From assembly GCF_026013605.1 (NCBI RefSeq), contig NZ_JAPDPJ010000010.1:1-64000 (forward strand): a DNA stretch of 64,000 nucleotides, written 5' to 3'. This document shows, in pieces, positions 26,358-35,617 of the stretch. The DNA is from Plebeiibacterium sediminum (GTDB taxonomy: Bacteria > Bacteroidota > Bacteroidia > Bacteroidales > Marinilabiliaceae). The notes below the pieces were generated by a model. That model saw nothing but the letters and a program-made list of their open reading frames with translations, was not told where the DNA came from and searched no databases. Numbering within the stretch: the first letter of the stretch is position 1; each line of letters starts with the position of its first letter. The position numbers were made by a program, and so were the translations under genes.

Positions 26358-29300
26358 ATGAAAATTGTAAATCTTTTTAAAAGTATTTTGTTTTTCCTCT
26401 TGCTGTTGTCTTATGGCAATGCTTATTCAAAAACTATTTATGTGGCTACCGATGGTGATGGAACTGATGGTAGTTCCTGGGCTACAGCCTATACGCATAT
26501 TCAAGCAGCTATAGATGCCGCCGTTTCCGGTGATGCTATCTGGGTAAAGGAAGGAGTTTATTATGCCGATCCTTTGGCTCCTGGTTTAGTTGAAGATGTT
26601 AACAGAGCCCTGTCTATTACACTTAAATCAGGTGTAAAACTCTATGGAGGTTTTACTGCTGATGAAGTAACAATTGACGATAGACCAATGCTTGATTTGA
26701 ATGGTAATGGAATTATTGACTCATGGGAGTACTCAAGTCCAACCGTTATATCCGGAGAAATTCAGAATGATGGCGATAAAACCAATAATACCCAACATAT
26801 TCTAATTGTTCCTGATGGAGCAGATGTTAATACATTGGTAGATGGGTTTACTTTTGAAGATGGCTATTCAGATGTTCAGTCAACAGTTACTGGTATCGGA
26901 ACCTTTACCTATGCCTCCGGAGTAATTATAAGTGGTGGTAAACTAATTGGTTGTATGATCCAGAATTGTGAAAGTAACTCAGTATTTGATAGCTATGGTG
27001 GTGGTTTGGTTGCACATAATGCTGATGTGGAAGGTTGTTATGTGGATGGATGTACAATTACCGGAAGAAGTATTTATGGTGGAGGTGTTTATTTGAATAC
27101 CTCTAATATGGAGTGTTCTCTGGTGAAGAATTGTGGATTGGATGCGTTGGTATCTTCAGGTGGTACATTTGGTGGAGGTGTTTATTCTACTACATCTGTG
27201 ATAGATTCATGTTATGTAATTGGTAATAGCGCAAATCCTGAAAGTAATTTTAAAGGATATGGAGGTGGAATGTACAATAGTAACTCTCATGTTATTGATT
27301 GTACTATAGCTGATAATAATGCTGAAGGTGTTGAGGGATTTGGAGGAGGAGTTTATGGAATTTCTTCCACTTATATAAACACTTTACTCTATAATAATGA
27401 AACATCATCTACCGGTGGTGGAGCTTATGGTTTCACAAGTTATTTCACCAATTGTGTTGTGTCAAATAATAAAACAACAGGGACTAATGCGATAGGCGGA
27501 GGAGCTTATGGAGATACAGAGTCAACCTTTTATAACACTGTATTTTGGGGTAATACAAGTTCCGGTACTTCACCTAATTTGCGTTTATCTACAGGAGGTG
27601 AGGCTTTTAATTGTGCCTTCGATAGCAATGTAACAGGTACTAATGCTGTATTAATTTCGCCAAGTAACCAGGGGGCTGAAGCAGGAGTTTTATATCCGCA
27701 TTTCATGAGTCCCACAACCTTTGTTGGTAATACAAATGGAGATGCAGCTAACGAAAGCGAATTAGCTGTTGCTGATTGGAATATAACTTTCAGTTCAGAT
27801 TTAATGGAAAGGGGTGATAATAATGGTTTTTATGAGGCTTTTGTAGGAGTTGATTTGGATGGAGATGGTGCTAAGACTAAAAATTTAGATAAGTTCACTG
27901 ATTTTATAAATGAATATAGATTGTTTAATTATAAGATTGATATTGGAGCTTTTGAGCCTGCCTTTGTTGAACTTACTTTACCAGCTCCAATTACCATGGA
28001 ATATGGATTGACTTTGGGAGAGATATTGTTGGAAGATGGAAGTGCCTTAGATCTTAGAAGTAATTCAGATATTCCCGGAGTATATTCTTTTACAGATGCT
28101 TCAACTGTTCCCCAGTACGAAAATGGAGACGCTAAAAAATACAGGGTTGTGTTTACCCCTGAAGATATTGTAACTTTTGCACCCATATATGATAGTATTG
28201 ATGTTACTATTACTGCCAAAGAGTTAACAATGTCAGGCCTGTCGGCAGACGACAAAGTTTATGATGGTAATACAGATGTAACATTTTCAGGAACGGCAAC
28301 TTTAGAAGGAATTGTAGGTACAGATGATGTAACACTAAATGCCACTGGAATTTATGCAGCCTTTGAAGATGAAAATGCAGGGGTTGATAAAAACGTGAAT
28401 TTTTCAGGATATACCCTTTCCGGAGTTGATGCAGGAAACTATACGCTTTCATTAAGTGGTGCTTTGGCTACAATAACACCAAAGCCTGTGTCGGTTTCAC
28501 CACTTACAGCTAATGATCGTGATTATGATGGAACAGTGGATGCAACCTATTCAGGAACTCCTGAAGTATTAGGTGCTATTGTGGGAGATGATGTTAGTGT
28601 GGATGCAAGTTCAGGAGTTGGCTTGTTTGATTCAAAAGTGGTGGGAGTTGATAAACCTGTTGCTTTTGCAGGCTTTAAACTTACAGGAGCAGATGCAGGA
28701 AATTATGCATTATCACAACCTGCAGATTCAAAAGCAACCATATCACCTTTAGCTGTTGTAGTAGAAGGAGTGTCTGCTGCAGATAAAGTTTATGATGGTA
28801 CATCTATTGCTACTATTCAAGGAACTGCAGTGGTAAATGGAGTGATTCAAAATGATAACGTCACATTAAATGAAACATCAGTTTCTGCAAGTTTTGATTC
28901 TAAAATGGTAGGTGTTGATAAAACAGTTACTTTTAGTGGATATTTCATTATGGGAGCAGATGCTGTAAACTATTCCTTATCTCAACCTGATACTGATCTG
29001 GCAGATATCACAGCCAAAGAGTTATCTGTTTCCGGTTTGTCGGCAGAAGATAAGCAGTATGATGGTTCGGCAAGCGCCACCTTAAGCGGATCTGCCACAT
29101 TAAATGGTGCAGTAGGTAGCGATGATGTTAATTTAAACACTGGCTCAATATTAGCTACATTTTCTGATGCTAATGTAGGGACGGCTAAAGAAATCAATAT
29201 TTCAGGAGTATCACTTTCTGGTCTCGATCAATCTAATTATACATTAACCATACCTGCATTGACTGCGGATATTACACCAGTTGAAATTATAATTGTAGCA

Positions 29301-30212
29301 GATAATATAAGTATAGATTATGGTGACGCAGATCCGGAACTAACTTATGTGGTAACTTCCGGTTCTTTGGTAGGTTCAGATAATTTTACGGGAAACCTTG
29401 AGCGCGAAGCTGGAGACAATGCCGGAACTTATAATATTACTCAGGGAAGTCTGGCTATTTCAACTAATTATAACATTAGTTTTACACCTGCAGTATTTAC
29501 AATCAATAAGGCAGCTAATGTAATTGACTTTAGTTTAACACCAACAAGTTATTATTTAAATGAAACGGATCAGATAACACTGGATGCAACATCTACTTCT
29601 GGCTTAACAATAGCTTATTCGAGTTCAGATCCAAATATTTTAAGTGTGAGTGGAAATGTACTTACGGTTCATTCGTTTGGAGCTGTTACGATAACTGCAA
29701 GTGATGCAGGAGGAACAAATTATATAGCAGCATCTGATGTTTCTGTAGACCTTACCATTGCGGTTGCGGTAATTCAAAAGGGAACCAGCATGCTTTTGGT
29801 TAATAATACTAAAGAGGTGTTTACATCATATCAATGGTACAAAAACGGTAGTGCAATTTCAGGAGCTACAAAGCAATATTATTACGATGCAAATGGATTG
29901 TCTGGAGAATATTATTGTAAACTGGATGGAAGATTTGATAGTGATTCATGGACTGGTGGAGTAAATGCAGTTACTATGGATGTTTATCCGTCACCTGCAT
30001 TAAAGGGAGCTACATTTACTGTGGAGTTTGATCGTGTAGATGAAAGTTCGTTGAATAATTCTACCATGAGTATATATTCTGTTACAGGAGCTTTAATTAA
30101 AAAAATGTCAAATGTAAATTCGGTTAACCAATTGCAGTTAACTGAACCAGGAATTTATATCATCAAAACTGAAGGAGAGGTACAAACTGTTAAAAAGATT
30201 ATTGTAAAATAA
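26358..30212 (+). CDS. T9SS-exported protein: beta-helix, four YDG repeats, MBG and Ig-like domains
   Basis: 1284 aa. The signal peptide (1-24) is followed by a right-handed beta-helix (about 25-480) with the start motif IYVATDGDGTDGSSWATAYTHIQAAIDAA and many GGG turns, as in choice-of-anchor/DUF1565 pectate-lyase-like proteins. Four YDG domains follow at about 620-705, 706-797, 798-885 and 886-972, each opening with K-x-YDG and closing with GxDxxNYxLS. Then an MBG-type domain (about 973-1055), an Ig-like domain (about 1056-1135), a domain with YQWYKNGS, and a type IX sorting domain (about 1205-1284, ending VKKIIVK). It is likely anchored at the cell surface and probably an adhesin or glycan-binding protein. 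It is followed 40 bp later by an outer-membrane protein gene. Confidence 0.9.
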   Translation: MKIVNLFKSILFFLLLLSYGNAYSKTIYVATDGDGTDGSSWATAYTHIQAAIDAAVSGDAIWVKEGVYYADPLAPGLVEDVNRALSITLKSGVKLYGGFTADEVTIDDRPMLDLNGNGIIDSWEYSSPTVISGEIQNDGDKTNNTQHILIVPDGADVNTLVDGFTFEDGYSDVQSTVTGIGTFTYASGVIISGGKLIGCMIQNCESNSVFDSYGGGLVAHNADVEGCYVDGCTITGRSIYGGGVYLNTSNMECSLVKNCGLDALVSSGGTFGGGVYSTTSVIDSCYVIGNSANPESNFKGYGGGMYNSNSHVIDCTIADNNAEGVEGFGGGVYGISSTYINTLLYNNETSSTGGGAYGFTSYFTNCVVSNNKTTGTNAIGGGAYGDTESTFYNTVFWGNTSSGTSPNLRLSTGGEAFNCAFDSNVTGTNAVLISPSNQGAEAGVLYPHFMSPTTFVGNTNGDAANESELAVADWNITFSSDLMERGDNNGFYEAFVGVDLDGDGAKTKNLDKFTDFINEYRLFNYKIDIGAFEPAFVELTLPAPITMEYGLTLGEILLEDGSALDLRSNSDIPGVYSFTDASTVPQYENGDAKKYRVVFTPEDIVTFAPIYDSIDVTITAKELTMSGLSADDKVYDGNTDVTFSGTATLEGIVGTDDVTLNATGIYAAFEDENAGVDKNVNFSGYTLSGVDAGNYTLSLSGALATITPKPVSVSPLTANDRDYDGTVDATYSGTPEVLGAIVGDDVSVDASSGVGLFDSKVVGVDKPVAFAGFKLTGADAGNYALSQPADSKATISPLAVVVEGVSAADKVYDGTSIATIQGTAVVNGVIQNDNVTLNETSVSASFDSKMVGVDKTVTFSGYFIMGADAVNYSLSQPDTDLADITAKELSVSGLSAEDKQYDGSASATLSGSATLNGAVGSDDVNLNTGSILATFSDANVGTAKEINISGVSLSGLDQSNYTLTIPALTADITPVEIIIVADNISIDYGDADPELTYVVTSGSLVGSDNFTGNLEREAGDNAGTYNITQGSLAISTNYNISFTPAVFTINKAANVIDFSLTPTSYYLNETDQITLDATSTSGLTIAYSSSDPNILSVSGNVLTVHSFGAVTITASDAGGTNYIAASDVSVDLTIAVAVIQKGTSMLLVNNTKEVFTSYQWYKNGSAISGATKQYYYDANGLSGEYYCKLDGRFDSDSWTGGVNAVTMDVYPSPALKGATFTVEFDRVDESSLNNSTMSIYSVTGALIKKMSNVNSVNQLQLTEPGIYIIKTEGEVQTVKKIIVK

Positions 30213-30252
30213 TAACAGCTCCATTAATTACTAAACAATAAAAGAACTAAAC

Positions 30253-31101
30253 GTGAAAATCTATAATATATTCGTTTTATTACTGTTAATGGTGGCTGCG
30301 TCTTCCATTCATGCTCAAATCAGAATTCAACCATCACTTGGTTTTGGAATTCAGAAACTCAACTTTAAGTCTGATATAGCAACAGTGGATGGTACATCCG
30401 GAATTACATTGGGAGCAAATGCTTTTTATGAATTAAATGAAGATATGTTTGTGGGAGCTGGTTTTGCCATGATGACTTATGGTGCAGATGCTACAATAAA
30501 CTACAATTACCAATCCGGAACATCAAGAGTTGATATGGATGGAGATAGCTATTTTTTAAGTGCTGATTTTAATGGCGTAAGTGAAAAGTACAGGATGACT
30601 ACCATTGAAATTCCTATTCTTTTTAAATACCAGCGATGGGTAAGTCCTGATATTTTAATATCAGGAACAACAGGTCCTGTTTTTATCCTGCCAGGAGGTT
30701 TAAAAAGTGAGTTTGTATCAGGAAATCTTGCTACTTCAGGATATTATCCAGAATGGAATGTGACCATAGATGATATACCGGAATATGGATTTTCTAATAG
30801 AACTTTATCCAGTGATATGCCCGACTATGATTTAAAAGCAACCTTTGGATGGACCTTTCAGCTTGGAGCAGAATATTACCTTGCAAAAAGACTGAATTTA
30901 ACAGCTACCTTGTATTATCAAACAGGATTTGGAAGTGTTGTTGATGTGAAAAGCGATGCGGTTTTTATGGAGGATCCTTCTGTTTATAATGGAAGTATGT
31001 ATTATAGCGATAAGGTAACGCTTTCAAGTGTAGGAATCAAACTTGGATTATTGTTCGACTTAACTCCTCCTGAAAAAGCTGGTGTTAAGAGTATTAGATA
31101 A
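30253..31101 (+). CDS. Outer-membrane beta-barrel protein (PorT-like)
   Basis: A 282-aa protein with a GTG start (no in-frame ATG with a better fit), a signal peptide ending SSIHAQ, and an N-terminal motif RIQPSLGFGIQKLNFKS typical of the outer_memb_beta-barrel_2 group. Strand-like segments run to a penultimate-strand motif SSVGIKLGLLFDL. It follows the T9SS protein by 40 bp and is probably in the same operon, suggesting it helps anchor or display that protein. This partnership is inferred from position. Confidence 0.75.
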   Translation: MKIYNIFVLLLLMVAASSIHAQIRIQPSLGFGIQKLNFKSDIATVDGTSGITLGANAFYELNEDMFVGAGFAMMTYGADATINYNYQSGTSRVDMDGDSYFLSADFNGVSEKYRMTTIEIPILFKYQRWVSPDILISGTTGPVFILPGGLKSEFVSGNLATSGYYPEWNVTIDDIPEYGFSNRTLSSDMPDYDLKATFGWTFQLGAEYYLAKRLNLTATLYYQTGFGSVVDVKSDAVFMEDPSVYNGSMYYSDKVTLSSVGIKLGLLFDLTPPEKAGVKSIR

Positions 31102-31152
31102 TTTGATTAAACAAAAATAGATATTGGGTGTTTAATTTTAAACGCCGTTTGT

Positions 31153-31190
31153 AAAGCCATTAGTTTTTTTACTTTTGGCTTTTATTTTTT
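31153..31190 (+). terminator. Probable intrinsic terminator after the outer-membrane protein gene
   Basis: AAAGCC (31153-31158) pairs with GGCTTT (31177-31182) across a T-rich loop and is followed by more T. It lies just upstream of the aldo/keto reductase start at 31203. Confidence 0.45.
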
Positions 31191-31202
31191 TAGAGAAAGC
31201 GC

Positions 31203-32393
31203 ATGGAGTATAGAAGATTTGGAAAAACTGAAAAAGAGATTAGTGTAATTACCCTGGGCGGGATGCGATTTAAGCAAGCCTGGAATGAGCCACGAAATGT
31301 TGTTGATAAGGAAACACAGGATCATTGTACTCAAATGGTGGATTTAGCTCTAAAAAATGGCATCAACCATTTTGAAACAGCCTATGGTTATATGAAAAGT
31401 GAGCATGCCTTTGGTAAAACACTTCATGATGAACTTAAACTTGACAGGTCTTCTTATTATCTCATGACAAAAGGAAGAGAGTACTCTGCTGATGACATGC
31501 GTAGATTGGTTGAACAACAACTAAAAAACTTAAAAACCGATTACTTTGATTTTTATGGCTGGCACGGTTTAAATAGTCGTGAGATTTTTAATAATGCCTG
31601 CAAATCAAATGGCGCAGTTGAAGAACTCTTAAAAATGAAAGAAGAGGGTATTATAAAACACGTAGGTTTTAGTACTCATGCAAGTGTGGATGTTATTGAA
31701 GATGCTATTTTAACCGATTATTTTGAATTTGTAAACCTGCATTATTATTATTTCAATCAAACGAATCAGCGTGCAGTTGATTTGGCTAAAGAAAAAGATT
31801 TAGGGGTTTTCATCATTTCTCCCAATGATAAAGGCGGACAATTATACAAAGCCCCTCAAAAAGTTAAGAATGCTATTCCGCATAGTACACCAATACAATG
31901 GAATGCCCGTTTTTGTTTAAATACACCGGGGATTCATACTTTGTCGTTTGGTATGACTGAGGAGGCACATTTTAATGAGATGAAGGGCATTTTTGATTTT
32001 ACCCAAGAGACACTTGAACAAGATCAAAAAACAAAGCAGGTCTTAGATGATATGGAAAATGACGATCCTTATGCAAAATATAAGGGAACAGAGCTGAGGG
32101 ATCATTCTGGCGAGCTAAATATCGAATGGTTATTACGTTGGCGTAAGTTGTGGAAGTGTTACGATATGTTGGATTTTGCTAAGTACCGGTATAAAGAATT
32201 GAAAACGCCAAATGATTGGGTTCCTGGAGTGTATGCCACCGCTGAAAATATAAGTAAGATAGATTTTTCAAAGGTTTCTGACTCCATTCCATTGAAAGAA
32301 ATGCTGTTGGAATTACATGATGCTTTATATGTAAATCCAGATCAAAAAAGGTTTGATCCTAAAACGTTGAAGTTGAATTTAGGGGAGCAATAG
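31203..32393 (+). CDS. Aldo/keto reductase family protein
   Basis: A 396-aa protein. The AKR barrel occupies about 1-275. The catalytic tetrad positions are Glu58 (in HFETAYGY, where most AKRs have Asp), Tyr63, Lys90 and His121 (GWHGLN). The Glu variant is typical of the group annotated as predicted oxidoreductases related to 4Fe-4S AKRs. Here the C-terminal tail (about 280-396) contains only one Cys and no CxxCxxC cluster, so the ferredoxin-like part is absent. The NADPH-dependent carbonyl substrate is unknown. Isolated gene, with a perfect hairpin terminator at 32418-32460. Confidence 0.86.
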   Translation: MEYRRFGKTEKEISVITLGGMRFKQAWNEPRNVVDKETQDHCTQMVDLALKNGINHFETAYGYMKSEHAFGKTLHDELKLDRSSYYLMTKGREYSADDMRRLVEQQLKNLKTDYFDFYGWHGLNSREIFNNACKSNGAVEELLKMKEEGIIKHVGFSTHASVDVIEDAILTDYFEFVNLHYYYFNQTNQRAVDLAKEKDLGVFIISPNDKGGQLYKAPQKVKNAIPHSTPIQWNARFCLNTPGIHTLSFGMTEEAHFNEMKGIFDFTQETLEQDQKTKQVLDDMENDDPYAKYKGTELRDHSGELNIEWLLRWRKLWKCYDMLDFAKYRYKELKTPNDWVPGVYATAENISKIDFSKVSDSIPLKEMLLELHDALYVNPDQKRFDPKTLKLNLGEQ

Positions 32394-32417
32394 TCAGGAT
32401 TTTATGATAGAATAAAT

Positions 32418-32460
32418 AATCCGTTTTTAGTACGCTATATGAATACTAAAAACGGATTTT
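32418..32460. terminator. Bidirectional terminator between AKR and PhzF genes
   Basis: A 15-bp perfect stem (32418-32432 with 32444-32458, arms AATCCGTTTTTAGTA and its complement) with an 11-nt loop, T-rich on both sides. It separates the convergent genes ending at 32393 and 32510. Confidence 0.8.
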
Positions 32461-32509
32461 GTATTTTAAAACTAATCGTATTCGTAACTATTGAATAGAA
32501 TATTACGAT

Positions 32510-33292
32510 TTAAAGTAGTTGTCCTTTTAAGTAGGTTTTACAGGTTCCGCCAATAAGAACTCTGGATCCTCTGATCTCGCAAACCAGATCACCTCGGCGC
32601 TTACTGAGTTGTCTTGCAGTCATACTTGTTTTGCCTAGTCTTTTACTCCAGTATGGAGCTAAAGTGGTATGCGCAGAGCCAGTTACAGGATCTTCCGGAA
32701 TTCCACATTTAGGAGCAAAATATCTGGAAACAAAATCAACATCTTTACCCGGGGCTGTAATGATAACACCGCGAGAATCAAGTTCTGAAATAATGTCCAT
32801 TGAAGGCACAAAGTCCTCAATGTCAGCCTGATTTGACAAGATAAACATATAGTCCGTTTTTCCTCTGTATATTTCCTGTATTTTGTCTCTGCTTCTGGCT
32901 TTCATCATAGCAGGTAACTCGCTAACCCTGTATATATCATCAATAGGAAAATCTAAAACGAGCTGATCATCATTTTTAGTAACTCTTAGTAATCCACTTT
33001 TTGAGTAGAATGTTACTTCATCCCCTTCAATTTCTTCGTGATTGAATAATACATGAGCGCTTGCTAAGGTAGCATGGCCACATAACTCCACCTCAGTTGT
33101 TGGTGTAAACCACCTGATATGTAATTCCGCGTTTTGAGGACAAATAAAGGCAGTTTCGGTTAAATTGTTTTCCATTGCAATTTTTTGCAATGTTTCATCC
33201 GGTAACCATTGATTTAATAAAACTACCGCCGCAGGATTTCCTTTAAATAAATCGGAACTAAATGCGTCAACTTGATATATTGGATAAGGCAT
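32510..33292 (-). CDS. PhzF-family isomerase/epimerase
   Basis: A 260-aa protein with the family start YQVDAFSSDLFKGNPAAVVLL, catalytic-type Glu46 in NLTETAFI, ELCGHATLASAHVLF, and the C-terminal half motif DPVTGSAHTTLAPYWSKRLGK. The two halves form the diaminopimelate-epimerase-like fold. PhzF acts on a dihydroanthranilate in phenazine producers, but no other phenazine genes are present here. As in most Bacteroidota the substrate is therefore unknown. ATG start, monocistronic. Confidence 0.9.
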   Translation of the reverse strand: MPYPIYQVDAFSSDLFKGNPAAVVLLNQWLPDETLQKIAMENNLTETAFICPQNAELHIRWFTPTTEVELCGHATLASAHVLFNHEEIEGDEVTFYSKSGLLRVTKNDDQLVLDFPIDDIYRVSELPAMMKARSRDKIQEIYRGKTDYMFILSNQADIEDFVPSMDIISELDSRGVIITAPGKDVDFVSRYFAPKCGIPEDPVTGSAHTTLAPYWSKRLGKTSMTARQLSKRRGDLVCEIRGSRVLIGGTCKTYLKGQLL

Positions 33293-33639
33293 AATTGTTG
33301 AAATATTACTTTTTTATAACCTGAAAAATTTTGCCTTAAGATACAATAAAATCATCTTTTAGTACGTACGTCAATGATTTTTTTTAGTCTGTCAAAGCTA
33401 AGATGAGTACTGTAAAAATCATGTGGAAAAACGGAAATAATTTAGTAACTTAAATATCATATTGGGCGTATATAAAAGAGTGGGTTAATCTTTGTAATGT
33501 ATTGAAATATAACTGGATGTGTATGGCGTACTCATGGGTGAGATTTTAACACATAATTAATGTTCAGAAGTACAATACTTAAAGAATAATATTCACTTTT
33601 GTACCAGCAAATTTATACCAAAAACCAAAACTCATTATC
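33293..33639. other. Gene-free stretch between phzF-like and a small ORF
   Basis: 347 bp of AT-rich DNA upstream of two diverging genes. A palindromic AGTACGTACGT tract lies at about 33361-33371. A 16-codon ORF (from ATG near 33403) is visible but has no features. No repeat or RNA gene was recognised. Confidence 0.4.
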
Positions 33640-33831
33640 ATGTTAGAGCATCAAATGAAAGTGTTGTTAGGGGTGGCAAAAAATCCTCATTTATTTAGAA
33701 AGGAATTGATTAAATCATTTACCTGGTTAAGTGTTGAAGAGTTGGAGGTGTTGCGTAAATGGATAAAATCGGAATTTGGTTCTTACTACGATCACCTGAT
33801 AGGTGAGATCTTCTATGGTATTTCAGCTTAA
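33640..33831 (+). CDS. Small helical hypothetical protein, 63 aa
   Basis: ATG start. The product is mostly helical with a basic/amphipathic profile: VAKNPHLFRKELIKSFTWLS, EELEVLRKWIKSEF, YYDHLIGEIFYG. No signal peptide or catalytic motif. It lies directly upstream of the trp leader region but has a different reading unit, since a promoter candidate lies between them. I do not recognise the family. Confidence 0.5.
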   Translation: MLEHQMKVLLGVAKNPHLFRKELIKSFTWLSVEELEVLRKWIKSEFGSYYDHLIGEIFYGISA

Positions 33832-33869
33832 TTTTGACACGGGAATATGAATTTGTAAGCAAATTAAAT

Positions 33870-33900
33870 TTTGATATGTCAAAAATTATATTAAAATTTG
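33870..33900 (+). promoter_or_regulatory. Candidate promoter of the trp operon
   Basis: TTTG at 33870-33873 and TAAAATTTG at 33892-33900 (one base longer than TAnnTTTG), with an 18-bp spacer. This would place the transcript start near 33907, about 20 nt before the leader-peptide ATG. Confidence 0.5.
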
Positions 33901-33925
33901 CAACTGCTAATAATTCATAAGCAAA

Positions 33926-33979
33926 ATGACAAAATTAATGAAAAATACTTGGTGGTGGCATTGGCTTTTTCTTAACTAG
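33926..33979 (+). CDS. trpL: Trp leader peptide TrpL, 17 aa with four Trp codons
   Basis: ORF ATG (33926) to TAG (33977-33979) encodes MTKLMKNTWWWHWLFLN. Three consecutive TGG codons, then CAT and another TGG, lie mid-peptide: four Trp in 17 residues, where Trp is the rarest amino acid. It is followed 40 nt later by a strong intrinsic terminator and then trpE. This is the layout of ribosome-mediated transcription attenuation as in enterobacterial trpL. GAGGTT (33982-33987) just after the stop can pair with AACCTC (34034-34039), which lies in the loop and right arm of the terminator, as a possible antiterminator. The leader reading is direct; the mechanism is inferred. Confidence 0.85.
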   Translation: MTKLMKNTWWWHWLFLN

Positions 33980-34019
33980 GAGAGGTTAAACGCTACGCTA
34001 TTATAAAATATTTTATGAA

Positions 34020-34057
34020 AATGGCTTGCCGAAAACCTCGGTAAGCCATTTTTTTTT
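34020..34057 (+). terminator. Attenuator terminator in the trp leader
   Basis: A 13-bp stem, arm AATGGCTTGCCGA (34020-34032) with TCGGTAAGCCATT (34038-34050), one G-U pair and a 5-nt loop, followed by a run of T to 34057. It stands between trpL and trpE, before the trpE start codon at 34095, so it must be read through for expression of the operon. Confidence 0.9.
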
Positions 34058-34094
34058 ACTTCAAAATCTAACGTACTCAAATACACCATACAGC

Positions 34095-35510
34095 ATGGAT
34101 ACAATTAAAATAAAAAGTTCAGCAAAAAAAGTACCTGCTAATATTGCTGATATAATTACACCGGTTAGTATTTATCTTAAAATAAGAGATTTATATCCAA
34201 ATACTATATTGTTGGAAAGTTCTGATTATCATGGAAATAATAATTCTCAATCATTTATATGTTTTCAGCCTTTATCCGAGTTTAAAGTAAACAAAGGCAA
34301 TGTTGAAATAACCTATCCAGGAGGTGAATTAATTAAAGGAGAAAAGCCATCGGAGAAAGATATTCCATCTCAGTTGGATCGTTTCATAAACTTGTTTGAT
34401 GTTGTAGAATCAGATCCTCTGGTTAATGTAAATGGTTTATTTGGCTATTCATCGTATGATGCAGTACAACATTTTGAGTCGATTAAATTTAACAATAAGG
34501 TTGATGAGGAATATGAAATTCCTGAGATGCGTTATACCTATTACAAGTATATTCTGGCATTTAATCACTTTACAAATCAGCTCAATTTAATTGAAAATCT
34601 ACCTGATGGTGATGAGAGTATTATTGATGAAATTTTAGATTTACTACATAATAGAACAGTTCCTGCTTTTAATTTCCATCCTGATAGTGAAGAGGTTTCA
34701 AATGTTACGGATGAAGAGTATATGGAGATGGTGAAAAAAGGAAAGGATCACTGTTATAAAGGAGATGTTTTCCAAATTGTTTTATCCCGTCAGTTTAAGC
34801 GTAAGTATTCGGGAGATGAATTTAATGTTTACCGGGCACTTCGAAATATCAATCCTTCACCATACCTGTTCTTCTTTGATTATGGCAGTTATAAAATTTT
34901 AGGATCTTCACCGGAATCTCAATTGGTGATTGAAAATGGAGAGGCTACAATAAACCCAATTGCCGGAACTTTTAAAAGAACAGGTGATGATAAAAAAGAC
35001 AGAGAATTAGCTAAGAAGTTAAGCAGCGATCCGAAAGAAAATGCAGAGCATGTGATGTTGGTTGATTTGGCTCGTAATGATTTAAGTAGAAACTGCGATC
35101 ATGTAAAAGTAAAAACTTATAAAGAGGTGCAGTATTATTCACATGTACTTCACCTTGTTTCTGATGTTCGAGGTCAGTTATTAGAGAGTTCTAATACCTG
35201 CAGGGTTATGGCAGATACATTTCCTGCAGGTACACTATCCGGAGCACCTAAGTTTATGGCTATGGAGTTGATAGATAAATACGAAAACCAGAACAGAGGT
35301 TATTATGGTGGATGTATTGGGATGTTAGGTTTAGATGGTTCATTTAATCAGGCTATTATGATACGTTCATTTTTGTGTAAAAACAATACTTTGTTTTACC
35401 AGGCTGGTGCAGGAGTCGTTTCTGAGTCAGTACCAGAGAGTGAATTAGCCGAAGTGAATAATAAGCTGGGAGCTTTGAAAAAAGCTGTTGAACTGGCAAC
35501 AGAGTTTTAA
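34095..35510 (+). CDS. trpE: Anthranilate synthase component I
   Basis: 471 aa from the ATG at 34095. A longer frame starts inside the attenuator hairpin with TTG and is rejected. The N-terminal Trp-sensing element LLESS is present (ILLESSDYHG), so feedback inhibition by tryptophan is expected. Chorismate-binding motifs: DVFQIVLSRQF, PIAGTFKRTG, HVMLVDLARNDLSR, PAGTLSGAPK. With TrpG it converts chorismate and glutamine to anthranilate. First structural gene of trpEGDCFBA; expression is predicted to be controlled by the attenuator upstream. Confidence 0.97.
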   Translation: MDTIKIKSSAKKVPANIADIITPVSIYLKIRDLYPNTILLESSDYHGNNNSQSFICFQPLSEFKVNKGNVEITYPGGELIKGEKPSEKDIPSQLDRFINLFDVVESDPLVNVNGLFGYSSYDAVQHFESIKFNNKVDEEYEIPEMRYTYYKYILAFNHFTNQLNLIENLPDGDESIIDEILDLLHNRTVPAFNFHPDSEEVSNVTDEEYMEMVKKGKDHCYKGDVFQIVLSRQFKRKYSGDEFNVYRALRNINPSPYLFFFDYGSYKILGSSPESQLVIENGEATINPIAGTFKRTGDDKKDRELAKKLSSDPKENAEHVMLVDLARNDLSRNCDHVKVKTYKEVQYYSHVLHLVSDVRGQLLESSNTCRVMADTFPAGTLSGAPKFMAMELIDKYENQNRGYYGGCIGMLGLDGSFNQAIMIRSFLCKNNTLFYQAGAGVVSESVPESELAEVNNKLGALKKAVELATEF

Positions 35511-35528
35511 AAGATAAAAGGATTCATC

Positions 35529-35617
35529 ATGAAACGAGCCATGATAAAAACTTCTCACACGAGAGAATGACTATTTAGGCAAGTTCGATGTGGCAAAAGA
35601 AAACAAATTTTAGACAC
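35529..35617 (+). repeat. trpG/hisH-associated repeat unit, copy 1 (89 bp)
   Basis: Begins ATGAAACGAGCCATGA and ends TTAGACAC directly before copy 2. Shares with copies 2 and 3 the blocks ACGAGCCATGA, TCACAC-(3)-AGAATG and GGCAAGTTCGATGTGGCA. Its own frame from 35529 stops after 13 codons. From ATG 35588 a second frame (MWQKKTNFRH) runs on in phase into the ORF of copy 2. Confidence 0.65.

Noticed and set aside
34026-34094. Upstream extension of trpE from a TTG
   Set aside because: It starts inside the attenuator hairpin and adds 23 residues without similarity to TrpE; the ATG at 34095 gives the normal N-terminus.
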